Below, one piece after another: positions 1 through 5,795 of a stretch of 11,861 nt of DNA. Position 1 is the first letter of the stretch. Every line of letters starts with the position of its first letter. The notes beneath the pieces are model-generated. The model saw only the letters and a list, made by a program, of their open reading frames with translations, did not search any database and was not told the DNA's origin. The translations under genes were made by a program, and so were the position numbers. This DNA comes from Deltaproteobacteria bacterium (GTDB lineage Bacteria > Desulfobacterota > Desulfobacteria > Desulfobacterales > JAUVKB01): NCBI GenBank assembly GCA_030596405.1, contig JAUVKB010000050.1, positions 1 through 11,861 of the forward strand. The letters are read 5' to 3'.

Positions 1-158
1 ATGTCATCAAATGTCCAGTAAATGTTGAAGCCTGCAAGCCCTTGATAATCAAAAACTATTTTTATCCTTTGAGCAATAAAGACATGTGGGTGTGACAAAG
101 CAACACCACAAAATATTGTCAAAAGGATGATGGATATAATAGTTATTTTTTTTCGCAT
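1..158 (-). CDS. DUF1007-family secreted protein, N-terminal part (runs off left edge)
   Basis: Reading leftward from an ATG at 158, 52 codons stay open to the window edge; an in-frame TGA at 167-165 fixes the start. Residues 1-22 form a signal peptide: basic RKK, a hydrophobic stretch rich in I and L, then a likely signal-peptidase I site after ALS (20-22). The mature chain would begin HPHVF, followed by a short beta-like segment and FDYQGLAGF...YWTFDD. The HPHVF start and the 'GLAG...WTFD' block are what I recognise from DUF1007, a periplasmic family of unknown biochemical role that often sits beside RcnA/NikO-like nickel or cobalt permeases. The link to metal transport is family knowledge; the partner gene would lie outside this window. 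There is no good Shine-Dalgarno sequence before the ATG, so translation may be weak or coupled to the short frame upstream. No sign of damage in the visible part. The family call is fairly secure, function is not. Confidence 0.75.
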   Translation of the reverse strand, partial: MRKKITIISIILLTIFCGVALSHPHVFIAQRIKIVFDYQGLAGFNIYWTFDD

Positions 159-178
159 CGTGGTTCAAGAGTAAGGGG

Positions 179-199
179 AAACCCAGCTCTTTGGGGTTT
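179..199. repeat. Small hairpin between the 12-codon frame and the DUF1007 gene
   Basis: AAACCC (179-184) and GGGTTT (194-199) can pair around a 9-nt loop. It lies between the stop of the short minus-strand frame (220) and the DUF1007 start (158). It has no downstream T-run on the minus strand, so it is not a convincing terminator. It could affect access to the DUF1007 start or be chance. Confidence 0.25.
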
Positions 200-219
200 G
201 CTGGTAATGGCAAGGACAA

Positions 220-258
220 TTACTGTTCCAGTGTGATTGCAATTTTTGATGTAGCCAT
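220..258 (-). pseudogene. 12-codon open frame, probable remnant of a ribbon-helix-helix (CopG-like) regulator
   Basis: The minus strand carries GGAGGTG (270-264), five bases from an ATG at 258, then codons for MATSKIAITLEQ and a TAA at 222-220. The peptide matches the typical beginning of small ribbon-helix-helix DNA-binding proteins and antitoxins, whose first beta strand is often of the form S-K-I-A-I-T-(hydrophobic). After the stop none of the three frames continues with the helices of that fold, so the rest of the gene seems to have been lost by deletion rather than by a point mutation. The alternative is a genuine 12-residue leader peptide for the DUF1007 gene, whose ATG lies 61 nt further on. 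The peptide has no run of a single regulatory codon, which argues against classical attenuation. The resemblance is from memory, over only about ten residues. Confidence 0.4.
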
Positions 259-272
259 AATTTCACCTCCAA

Positions 273-305
273 TATGAGATTATGTCATACCAAAGATAGT
301 TGCAA
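273..305 (-). promoter_or_regulatory. Candidate minus-strand promoter with inverted repeat
   Basis: On the minus strand TTGCAA (305-300) could be a -35 box, followed by CATAAT (284-279, 15-nt spacer) or TAATCT (282-277, 17-nt spacer). An inverted repeat TATGA...TCATA (273-277 and 285-289, 7-nt centre) overlaps the -10 region, the sort of place where a ribbon-helix-helix autoregulator would bind. Transcription would begin almost at the Shine-Dalgarno sequence of the 12-codon frame, which is tight. Weak evidence overall. Confidence 0.25.
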
Positions 306-321
306 GAATAAAGTGCATTTT

Positions 322-375
322 GGGGCGGAGGTTAACGCTGACAAGGAGGTCTTTTACCCCTTATGCTTGCGCCCC
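322..375. repeat. Nested GC-rich inverted repeat (possible structured RNA or element end)
   Basis: GGGGCG at 322-327 is complementary to CGCCCC at 370-375. Inside it, AAGG-A-GGT (343-350) pairs with ACCCCTT (356-362) around a CTTTT loop, with one bulged A. It lies in the gene-free stretch between the divergent DUF1007 and NTPase genes, and its base composition is clearly richer in GC than its flanks. I could not match it to any known riboswitch or leader family by eye. It could be the relic of a small repeated element. Confidence 0.35.
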
Positions 376-386
376 GTTTGCTTGCG
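357..386. repeat. Tandem duplication, two 15-bp units
   Basis: CCCCTTATGCTTGCG (357-371) is followed directly by CCCCGTTTGCTTGCG (372-386); 13 of 15 positions are identical. The first unit carries the right arm of the nested hairpin. There is no third copy on either side, though GCGGAGG occurs both just after the second unit (384-390) and at 325-331. Confidence 0.6.
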
Positions 387-410
387 GAGGGATAGTTCAT
401 TCGTTCCCGT

Positions 411-455
411 CTTGAATATACTTGACAAAGAACAGATATTTGTTAAGTATCCAAG
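411..455 (+). promoter_or_regulatory. Long palindrome overlapping a candidate promoter for the NTPase/oxidoreductase operon
   Basis: The arms ATACTTGACAAA (418-429) and TTTGTTAAGTAT (439-450) are complementary at 11 of 12 positions, with a 9-nt centre; outer CTTG (411-414) and CAAG (452-455) extend it. The left arm contains a perfect -35 box, TTGACA (422-427). With a 17-nt spacer the -10 would be AAGTAT (445-450), which is poor. Transcription would start near 457, about 55 nt before the NTPase ATG. A repressor or activator operator placed on a promoter fits best. A T-rich tail follows at 456-466, so an AT-rich terminator-like hairpin is the alternative, although no plus-strand gene lies upstream to need one. 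Confidence 0.4.
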
Positions 456-511
456 TTTTGTTTTTTCAATTCAATTTTTAAATATTATTGATATTTTTTG
501 GCTGCGAGAAA

Positions 512-1204
512 ATGGGAATCGATTTTAAGGGAATAGTTGTCATTGTTGGAAACTATGGCAGTGGAAAGACGGAAGTTTCCATTAATCTGGCAGTGAACCG
601 TAATCGCTCAGGTATAGATGTTCGTATTGCGGATCTTGATTTGGTGAATCCTTATTTTCGTACACGGGAGGCAAGGGGGCTTTTTTCCAAGCTAGGTATC
701 GATCTGGTTTTGCCCCCTGAAAAATATTTACAGGCGGATCTCCCTGTCTTAAGCCCGGCTATATCCGGCATGATCCGCCGGCCGGGTCAACTTGCATTAA
801 TCGACGCCGGAGGGGATGATGTTGGTGCCACAGTGCTTGCGTCTCTTGCAGATTCATTAAAAGACAAACCTGTTAAAATGCTTCAGGTAGTAAATCCTTT
901 CCGTCCCTTTACAGATACGGTCAAAGGATGCTTGAAAATTCGTAATGAGATCGAAAAGGCCTCGAAGATGGTTATTAACGGCATTGTCGGAAACGCGAAC
1001 ATGATTGATGAAACCACCGTGGAAAATATATATAAAGGCTATGATTTTGTCCGGATTTTGTCTGAAAAGAGCGGGCTGCCGCTTGAATTTGTCACGGTTG
1101 CAAAAAATTTGATGCCCAAAATAGATATTAAACGTTTTTCCTGTCCTGTTTTGACGATTGCAAGGCAGCTTGTTCCACCGTGGAAAAAGCCTGGAAAGAT
1201 TTGA
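512..1204 (+). CDS. P-loop NTPase, CobQ/CobB/MinD/ParA-like, heading the oxidoreductase operon
   Basis: A 230-residue soluble protein. Residues 13-20 (GNYGSGKT) are a Walker A motif preceded by a beta strand (IVVIV). ADLDLVNPYFR (40-50) looks like the switch I region of SIMIBI-class ATPases, and LALIDAGGDD (94-103) supplies the Walker B/switch II aspartate and glycines. The Walker A lacks the extra N-terminal lysine of ParA/MinD ('deviant' KGGxGK), so dimerisation through that lysine is not expected. I chose the ATG at 512 because residue 1 is then followed directly by the first strand; a TTG at 488 would add eight residues with no better ribosome site. The site before 512 (GCGAG) is weak. 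The gene is 48 nt upstream of the ferredoxin subunit. Family members handle metals, cofactors or partner proteins (CooC inserts nickel, for example), so a role in maturing or regulating the downstream iron-sulfur enzyme is possible but inferred from position only. Confidence 0.8.
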   Translation: MGIDFKGIVVIVGNYGSGKTEVSINLAVNRNRSGIDVRIADLDLVNPYFRTREARGLFSKLGIDLVLPPEKYLQADLPVLSPAISGMIRRPGQLALIDAGGDDVGATVLASLADSLKDKPVKMLQVVNPFRPFTDTVKGCLKIRNEIEKASKMVINGIVGNANMIDETTVENIYKGYDFVRILSEKSGLPLEFVTVAKNLMPKIDIKRFSCPVLTIARQLVPPWKKPGKI

Positions 1205-1252
1205 CCTGAAATCACGGTATGGTCTGTTTTTACCCATTTTAGAGGAGTTGAG

Positions 1253-1471
1253 ATGGCATATAAATATATTATCGATAGTGAAAGATGTAAGGGATGTGGT
1301 TTGTGTGTGGAAGTATGTCCAAAAAATGTTTTGGAACTTTCTGATGAGATCAATGCAAAAGGTTATTTCCCTGTATACCAGGCACATCCTGAAAACTGTA
1401 TTTTTTGTACAACATGTTGCATAATGTGTCCTGACGTTGCTATAATAATTACTGAAATTATTGAAGCTTAA
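1253..1471 (+). CDS. 2-oxoacid:ferredoxin oxidoreductase, ferredoxin-type (delta) subunit
   Basis: A 72-residue protein with two 4Fe-4S binding motifs: C12-x2-C15-x2-C18-x3-C22-P and C49-x2-C52-x2-C55-x3-C59-P. These give two [4Fe-4S] clusters that carry electrons from the TPP-containing subunit to an external ferredoxin. An additional cysteine, C56, sits next to C55 inside the second motif. AGAGGAG (1241-1247) lies five bases before the ATG and settles the start. The protein has no signal peptide and is cytoplasmic. It is the first gene of a delta-alpha-beta-gamma order seen in many archaeal and bacterial enzymes of this family (KorDABC, Vor and Por types). The family is secure; the substrate of the holoenzyme is not shown by this subunit. 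Confidence 0.93.
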   Translation: MAYKYIIDSERCKGCGLCVEVCPKNVLELSDEINAKGYFPVYQAHPENCIFCTTCCIMCPDVAIIITEIIEA

Positions 1472-1500
1472 GCAGGGTTAATAATAAATGGAGGAAAAAT

Positions 1501-2565
1501 ATGGGCAAAGTGTTAATGAAAGGAAACGAGGCTATCGGCGAGGCAGCGATACGGGCCGGATGCCTCAACTATTTTGCTTATCCTATTACACCTCAATCTG
1601 AAATTGCTGAATACCTTTCCCGCAGAATGCCGGAAGTCGGCGGGATGTTTTTACAGGGAGAAAGCGAGGTTGCGGTTTCATATATGATTTTTGGCGCGAC
1701 AGCATGCGGGTCCAGGGCATTTACAACCTCGTCAAGCCCGGGTATCAGCTTGATGTCCGAAGGTATAAGTTATATGGCAGCCGCTCAGTGCCCTGCCGTT
1801 ATCGTAAACATTATGCGGGGCGGTCCGGGACTCGGAGGGATACTGCCGGCGCAGGCGGATTATTTTCAGGCGACAAAAGGCGGGGGGCACGGCGATTACA
1901 GGTTGATCGTGCTGGCTCCGGCAAGCATTCAGGAAGCCGTTGAGATGGTGATGACGGCTTTTCCTTTGGCTGAAAAATATCGTAATCCTGTAATGATTCT
2001 CGGTGACGGTATGATAGGGCAGATGATGGAACCTGTTGAATTTCCCGACCACCTGAAGACGGAGCCGCTTAACAATGACAAATGGGCTACAAGCGGCATG
2101 GACACGCGCAAAAGTGATAAGAACAACATAATCAAGACGCTATTTTTGGAATCAAAACCTTTAGAAGATCTGAATATTTTTTTAAAAGCAAAGTTTGACC
2201 GGATAAGGCGGGAAGAAGTCAGGTATGAGTCATACAATACGGATTCCGATTATAAAACACTTATCGTTAGTTACGGAACCATGAGCAGGGTCTGCAGAAC
2301 CGTCGTGGACAATTTAAAAGAGGAGGGGATTGAGGTCGGCATGATTCGACCCCGGACGCTCTTTCCGTTTCCTGGAAAGGCCATTAGGCAGGCAGCCGAA
2401 AAGGATACCTGTAAAAATGTCTTGAGCGTTGAAATGAGTATGGGACAAATGGTGGAAGATGTACAGCTGTGTGTGCAGGGGAAACGTCCTGTCCGGTGGT
2501 ATGGAAGATGCGGAGGCGATATACCGACTCCTGAAGAGATAATCGATGTAATTAAATCTTTATAA
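1501..2565 (+). CDS. vorB: 2-oxoacid:ferredoxin oxidoreductase alpha subunit (VorB/KorA type)
   Basis: A 354-residue alpha subunit, which pairs with the beta subunit to form the thiamine-diphosphate active site that decarboxylates a 2-oxoacid to acyl-CoA. Visible landmarks are YPITPQSE (27-34), the TSSSPGISLMSEG segment (76-88) typical of the pyrimidine-side domain, RGGPG (106-110) and GHGDYR (129-134). The C-terminal third (from about residue 250) holds the transketolase-C-like domain, ending with a glycine-rich GRCGGDIPTPEE. The length and the 'GPGLGGILPAQADYFQATKGGGHG' region, read in pieces, resemble proteins annotated as 3-methyl-2-oxobutanoate dehydrogenase subunit VorB more than methanogen KorA. 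True substrate (branched-chain, 2-oxoglutarate or aryl 2-oxoacid) cannot be told from sequence. TGGAGGA (1489-1495) precedes the ATG by five bases. Confidence 0.88.
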   Translation: MGKVLMKGNEAIGEAAIRAGCLNYFAYPITPQSEIAEYLSRRMPEVGGMFLQGESEVAVSYMIFGATACGSRAFTTSSSPGISLMSEGISYMAAAQCPAVIVNIMRGGPGLGGILPAQADYFQATKGGGHGDYRLIVLAPASIQEAVEMVMTAFPLAEKYRNPVMILGDGMIGQMMEPVEFPDHLKTEPLNNDKWATSGMDTRKSDKNNIIKTLFLESKPLEDLNIFLKAKFDRIRREEVRYESYNTDSDYKTLIVSYGTMSRVCRTVVDNLKEEGIEVGMIRPRTLFPFPGKAIRQAAEKDTCKNVLSVEMSMGQMVEDVQLCVQGKRPVRWYGRCGGDIPTPEEIIDVIKSL

Positions 2566-2640
2566 TTTTTACGATTTGAATCATTGCTCCGTATGATCAA
2601 TATGTCGTTTAACGAGATCTGAATAAAGGAACGGATATAT

Positions 2641-3378
2641 ATGGGAAAGACATTTAAAAAACCCGAAGCCCTTTCTGATAAACACACGCATTACTGTCCC
2701 GGATGTACACACGGAATTATTCATCGATTAGTGGCTGAAGTAATCGATGAGTTAGGTGTCAGGGGGCGTACGGTCGGAATTGCGCCGGTAGGGTGCGCGG
2801 TTTTGGCACATAACTATTTTACTTTTGATTTCCAGGAATCTGCCCATGGTCGATCACCGGCCATGGCTACCGGTATAAAAAGGGTCAGGCCCGATCTTAT
2901 AGTTTTTACATATCAGGGTGATGGAGATCTGGCAAGCATAGGAATCGGTGAGATTATCCACTCTGCAAACCGTGGCGAAAAGTTCACCACAATTTTTGTT
3001 AATAATACCGTCTATGGAATGACCGGCGGACAAATGGCGCCGACAACAATGCCGAACCAGCACACTTCGACCTCTCCTTATGGCCGAGATGTAAAAAACA
3101 CTGGAATGCCGCTTAAGATGGCCGAACTCCTTTCTGCTCTTGAAACGCCGGCGTATATTGCAAGGGAGACGGTATTAAAGCCAAAATATGTTGTTAAAGC
3201 AAAAAAAGCCATAAAAAAGGCATTTACATATCAGGTGGAAAACAAATGTTTCAGCTTTGTAGAGATTGTAAGCACCTGTCCCGTCAACTGGGGACTTACC
3301 CCGTTGGAGTCGCTAAAATGGGCAGAGGATAACCTCCTTCCTTATTATAAATTGGGCGAGTACAAAATTCCCGAATAG
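2641..3378 (+). CDS. 2-oxoacid:ferredoxin oxidoreductase beta subunit (TPP- and [4Fe-4S]-binding)
   Basis: A 245-residue subunit carrying the thiamine diphosphate and the catalytic-site cluster. CPGC (19-22) opens the protein. C52 in GCAVLAH and C213 in STCPVNWG complete the four cysteines that, in structurally known relatives, hold the [4Fe-4S] cluster near the TPP. GDGD (93-96) with NNTVYGMTGGQ (121-131) is the magnesium/diphosphate-binding motif. All expected ligands are present, so the enzyme looks active. It is usually named KorB or VorA according to the substrate; I leave the symbol open. The start is preceded by AAAGGA (2625-2630) ten bases away, a less favourable spacing than for the neighbours. 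It is separated from the alpha gene by 75 nt, the widest gap in the enzyme cluster, and lies 16 nt before the gamma gene. Confidence 0.92.
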   Translation: MGKTFKKPEALSDKHTHYCPGCTHGIIHRLVAEVIDELGVRGRTVGIAPVGCAVLAHNYFTFDFQESAHGRSPAMATGIKRVRPDLIVFTYQGDGDLASIGIGEIIHSANRGEKFTTIFVNNTVYGMTGGQMAPTTMPNQHTSTSPYGRDVKNTGMPLKMAELLSALETPAYIARETVLKPKYVVKAKKAIKKAFTYQVENKCFSFVEIVSTCPVNWGLTPLESLKWAEDNLLPYYKLGEYKIPE

Positions 3379-3394
3379 TTAAAGGAGACAATTT

Positions 3395-3931
3395 ATGCAA
3401 AATGAAGTGATATTTGCAGGGTTTGGCGGTCAGGGGGTCTTATCGTGTGGGAAAATTCTTGCCCATGCTGCCATGGAGAAAGGTTTAGAGGTTGTATGGA
3501 CACCTTCCTACGGTCCTGAGATGCGGGGCGGGACCGCCTACTGCATGGTTATAGTAAGTGACAAACTAATCGGTTCACCGGTTACAAGAAATCCGCATAA
3601 TCTGGTCGCCATGAACCGTCCTTCGCTGGAAAAGTATGCGCCGATGGTGAAACCAGGCGGCATTATATTGATTAACAGCTCGATTATTTCGATAGGCTCG
3701 GGCCGTGATGATGTTGACGAACTGATGATCCCGGTTGTAGACATAGCCCAAAATGCCGGCAGCGCAAGAGCGGCTAATATTGTGGCGCTTTCCGCTTTTG
3801 TCGCCCGGAGTAAAATTATAGATTTTGACTTGCTGCGCGAGTCTGTCAAAGAGGAGTTTGCTAAAAAGGAAAAGCTTATTCCCATTAATATGAAGGCAAT
3901 GGATGAGGGCAAAAAGGCGGCTGAAAATTAA
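3395..3931 (+). CDS. 2-oxoacid:ferredoxin oxidoreductase gamma subunit
   Basis: A 178-residue gamma subunit of the pyruvate/ketoisovalerate oxidoreductase family (KorC/PorG type), in which this domain helps bind coenzyme A and stabilises the complex. The N-terminus has the hallmark GFGGQG (9-14) after a short beta strand. The family's S-Y-G-P-E-M-R-G-G segment follows at 38-46, then N-P-H-N and R-P-S in the middle. AAAGGAG (3381-3387) lies seven bases before the ATG. It completes a four-gene set (delta, alpha, beta, gamma), each with its own ribosome site except for the weak one of beta. Length is normal for a stand-alone gamma protein. The next gene, hisC, begins five nucleotides after its stop, so the two are almost surely co-transcribed. 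Confidence 0.9.
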   Translation: MQNEVIFAGFGGQGVLSCGKILAHAAMEKGLEVVWTPSYGPEMRGGTAYCMVIVSDKLIGSPVTRNPHNLVAMNRPSLEKYAPMVKPGGIILINSSIISIGSGRDDVDELMIPVVDIAQNAGSARAANIVALSAFVARSKIIDFDLLRESVKEEFAKKEKLIPINMKAMDEGKKAAEN

Positions 3932-3936
3932 TCATC

Positions 3937-5025
3937 ATGCGTTTATCAATACCAGACTATATCCTATCTATAAAACCGTATTCTCCGGGCAAGCCTTTAG
4001 AAGAGGTTGAGCGGGAATACGGAATTAGCGATTCCATAAAACTTGCTTCTAATGAAAATCCGATAGGCCCGTCTCCGCTGGCTGTTGAGGCGATAAAAAA
4101 GGCCGTTGGAAAACTTAACCGTTATCCGGATGCAAGTGGTCATGAGCTTATTGAAAAGATTTCCGAAAGCCTGCAAACTGCTCCGGAAAATATAGTTTTA
4201 GGAAACGGTTCCGACGAGCTTATCGGAATGCTCACCCGGGCGTTTCTACAGCCCGGGGATGAGGTGATATTGCCGCGCCCGTCATTTTTAATGTATGAAA
4301 TTATGGTCCGCAGCGCAGGGGCGGTCCCCGTATTTGTTTCTTTAAAGTCATTGTCGATCGATTTAAACGCTGTATTAGACAGGATTACGCTTAAAACGCG
4401 CATGATTTTTGTGAACAACCCCAATAATCCGACCGGAACCATTGTCACAGAAAGTGAATTTGAAAATTTTCTAAAAGCCGTTCCTCCTGAGATCGTTATC
4501 GTTGTTGATGAGGCATATATAGAGTTTGTCAGAGATCATAACTGCGCTATCGGTATAGATTATCTTAATCATGACAAGGCGGTAGTGACTCTGCGCACTT
4601 TTTCCAAGGCATACGGCCTGGCCGGCATCAGAATCGGCTATGGTGTGATGCCGGCGGAAATATCAGACCTGTTGAATAGAATCCGCCAGCCTTTTAATGC
4701 AAATTTACTGGCCCAGGTCGCTGCTGTTGCCGCCCTGAACGACAAGGACTTCCTGAACAAAACAATACGTATGGTTCATGAAGGGCTCGATTTTTTGTAT
4801 AATTCTATTGAGAGGCTGGGAATCAAGTATTTCCCGACACAGACAAATTTTTTTCTAATCGACGTTAAAAAGGATGCTGATGAGGTTTTTACGAGCATGC
4901 TTAAACAGGGCGTTATCGTCAGATCGATGACATCCTACGGGTACCCGGAATATATCCGCGTTAATGTCGGGCTTTATGAAGAGAATGTCCGTTTTGTAAA
5001 GGCGCTTGAAAAAGTTTTGTCATGA
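3937..5025 (+). CDS. hisC: Histidinol-phosphate aminotransferase
   Basis: A 362-residue class I/II PLP aminotransferase that converts imidazole-acetol phosphate plus glutamate to histidinol phosphate and 2-oxoglutarate. Visible active-site elements are SNENPIGPS (38-46), GNGSDE (89-94), NPNNPTG (161-167), D191 and Y194 in VVDEAYIEF, the PLP lysine K224 in FSKAYGLAG, R232 in the GxRIGYG block, and the substrate-carboxylate arginine R341 in EYIRVNVG. Length is typical. There is no clear ribosome site in front of the ATG five bases after the gamma-subunit stop, so translation is probably coupled. Its last codon overlaps cmk by ATGA (5022-5025). No other his gene is in the window. Many HisC enzymes also transaminate aromatic amino acids, which would supply 2-oxoacids, so a metabolic tie with the upstream oxidoreductase is conceivable but unproven. 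Confidence 0.93.
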   Translation: MRLSIPDYILSIKPYSPGKPLEEVEREYGISDSIKLASNENPIGPSPLAVEAIKKAVGKLNRYPDASGHELIEKISESLQTAPENIVLGNGSDELIGMLTRAFLQPGDEVILPRPSFLMYEIMVRSAGAVPVFVSLKSLSIDLNAVLDRITLKTRMIFVNNPNNPTGTIVTESEFENFLKAVPPEIVIVVDEAYIEFVRDHNCAIGIDYLNHDKAVVTLRTFSKAYGLAGIRIGYGVMPAEISDLLNRIRQPFNANLLAQVAAVAALNDKDFLNKTIRMVHEGLDFLYNSIERLGIKYFPTQTNFFLIDVKKDADEVFTSMLKQGVIVRSMTSYGYPEYIRVNVGLYEENVRFVKALEKVLS

Positions 5026-5693
5026 AAGATCTGCTGATTACAATAGACGGGCCGGCAGGCGCCGGCAAGACCACTGTCAGTAAAATTCTGGCAGTACGTT
5101 TAGGGTATAGATATATTGATACCGGCGCGCTTTACAGAGGGGTTGCTTTTGAAGTGATCTCTTCAGGTTTAAATCCTGACGATGATCAGGGTATTGAAAA
5201 ACTGTGCAGCAGCATGGACATAAAATTGGTTCCCGGTGAAAACGGCATGCGGCTTTTATCAAACCATTCAGATATCACCGATAAAATCAGGACCCCTGAG
5301 ATAACAATGCTTGCTTCAGCTGTTTCCGCAAAACCGGTTGTCAGAAAATATCTGTTGATTTTTCAGAGGAATATAGGCAAGGGAAAACGCGTTGTGTTTG
5401 AGGGACGCGATATGGGCACGGTCGTGTTTCCGGATGCGGACATAAAATTTTATTTAGACGCATCACTTAAAACAAGGGCATTAAGGCGTTATAGGGAAAT
5501 TGCATCAAAAACCGTTCAGACCTTAGAGGATGTTGGGAAAGATATCAGGCACCGGGATAAAAACGACAGCACAAGGGTGCTTGCTCCATTAAAGCCCGCA
5601 AAAGATGCCGTTATAATTGATTCTACCGATCTTTCCGTTGAGGCTGTCGTTGACCATATGAAACTATATGTTGAAAAGGTGATTTTAATTTAA
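5022..5693 (+). CDS. cmk: Cytidylate kinase
   Basis: A 223-residue (d)CMP kinase that phosphorylates CMP and dCMP with ATP, feeding CTP and dCTP synthesis. GPAGAGKT (10-17) is the Walker A loop. YIDTGALYR (31-39) is the CMP-binding start, GRDMGTVVFPDA (128-139) the signature of the family, and the lid/C-terminal RDxxDSxRxxAPLxxAxDA pattern ends with IDST. Length fits the bacterial family. It overlaps the hisC stop by four bases, without its own strong ribosome site, and is followed 102 nt later by rpsA, the classic cmk-rpsA pairing found across many bacteria. No oddities. Confidence 0.96.
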   Translation: MKDLLITIDGPAGAGKTTVSKILAVRLGYRYIDTGALYRGVAFEVISSGLNPDDDQGIEKLCSSMDIKLVPGENGMRLLSNHSDITDKIRTPEITMLASAVSAKPVVRKYLLIFQRNIGKGKRVVFEGRDMGTVVFPDADIKFYLDASLKTRALRRYREIASKTVQTLEDVGKDIRHRDKNDSTRVLAPLKPAKDAVIIDSTDLSVEAVVDHMKLYVEKVILI

Positions 5694-5733
5694 AATTAAT
5701 CGTTGTTTTTTGGAAATAAGTCTGATAGCAAAC

Positions 5734-5756
5734 CTCGATATTGCTGCTTTATCGGG
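5734..5756 (+). promoter_or_regulatory. Hairpin in the rpsA leader
   Basis: CTCGATA (5734-5740) and TATCGGG (5750-5756) can form a seven-pair stem, including one G-U, around a 9-nt loop. It lies in the 102-nt gap between cmk and rpsA, 22 nt before the AGGAGG of rpsA. S1 is known to repress its own translation in enterobacteria through leader structure; whether this hairpin does so here is inference. I saw no convincing promoter in the gap. Confidence 0.3.
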
Positions 5757-5795
5757 CTTGTAGTGTTAAATTAGGCTTAGGAGGAATTTTTTTTC

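Noticed and set aside
322..386. Known riboswitch (cobalamin, NiCo or cyclic di-GMP type) in the structured island
   Set aside because: None of the conserved core elements I remember for those classes could be located; only the unassigned hairpins are reported.
488..511. TTG start giving an N-terminal extension of eight residues to the NTPase
   Set aside because: The ATG at 512 places the first beta strand and Walker A at the usual distance from the N-terminus, and no better ribosome site precedes the TTG.
274..528. 84-codon plus-strand open frame in the left intergenic region
   Set aside because: It has no ribosome site, overlaps the inverted repeats and the putative promoter of the NTPase operon, shows no recognisable domain, and runs into the NTPase start in another frame.
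857..1387. 176-codon minus-strand open frame across the NTPase and ferredoxin genes
   Set aside because: Both genes on the plus strand are well supported by motifs; the opposite frame has no domain and spans two unrelated genes.
5764..5771. Promoter just upstream of rpsA
   Set aside because: The best pair (TTGCTG 5741-5746 with TGTTAA 5764-5769) matches consensus poorly, so I did not list it as a feature.
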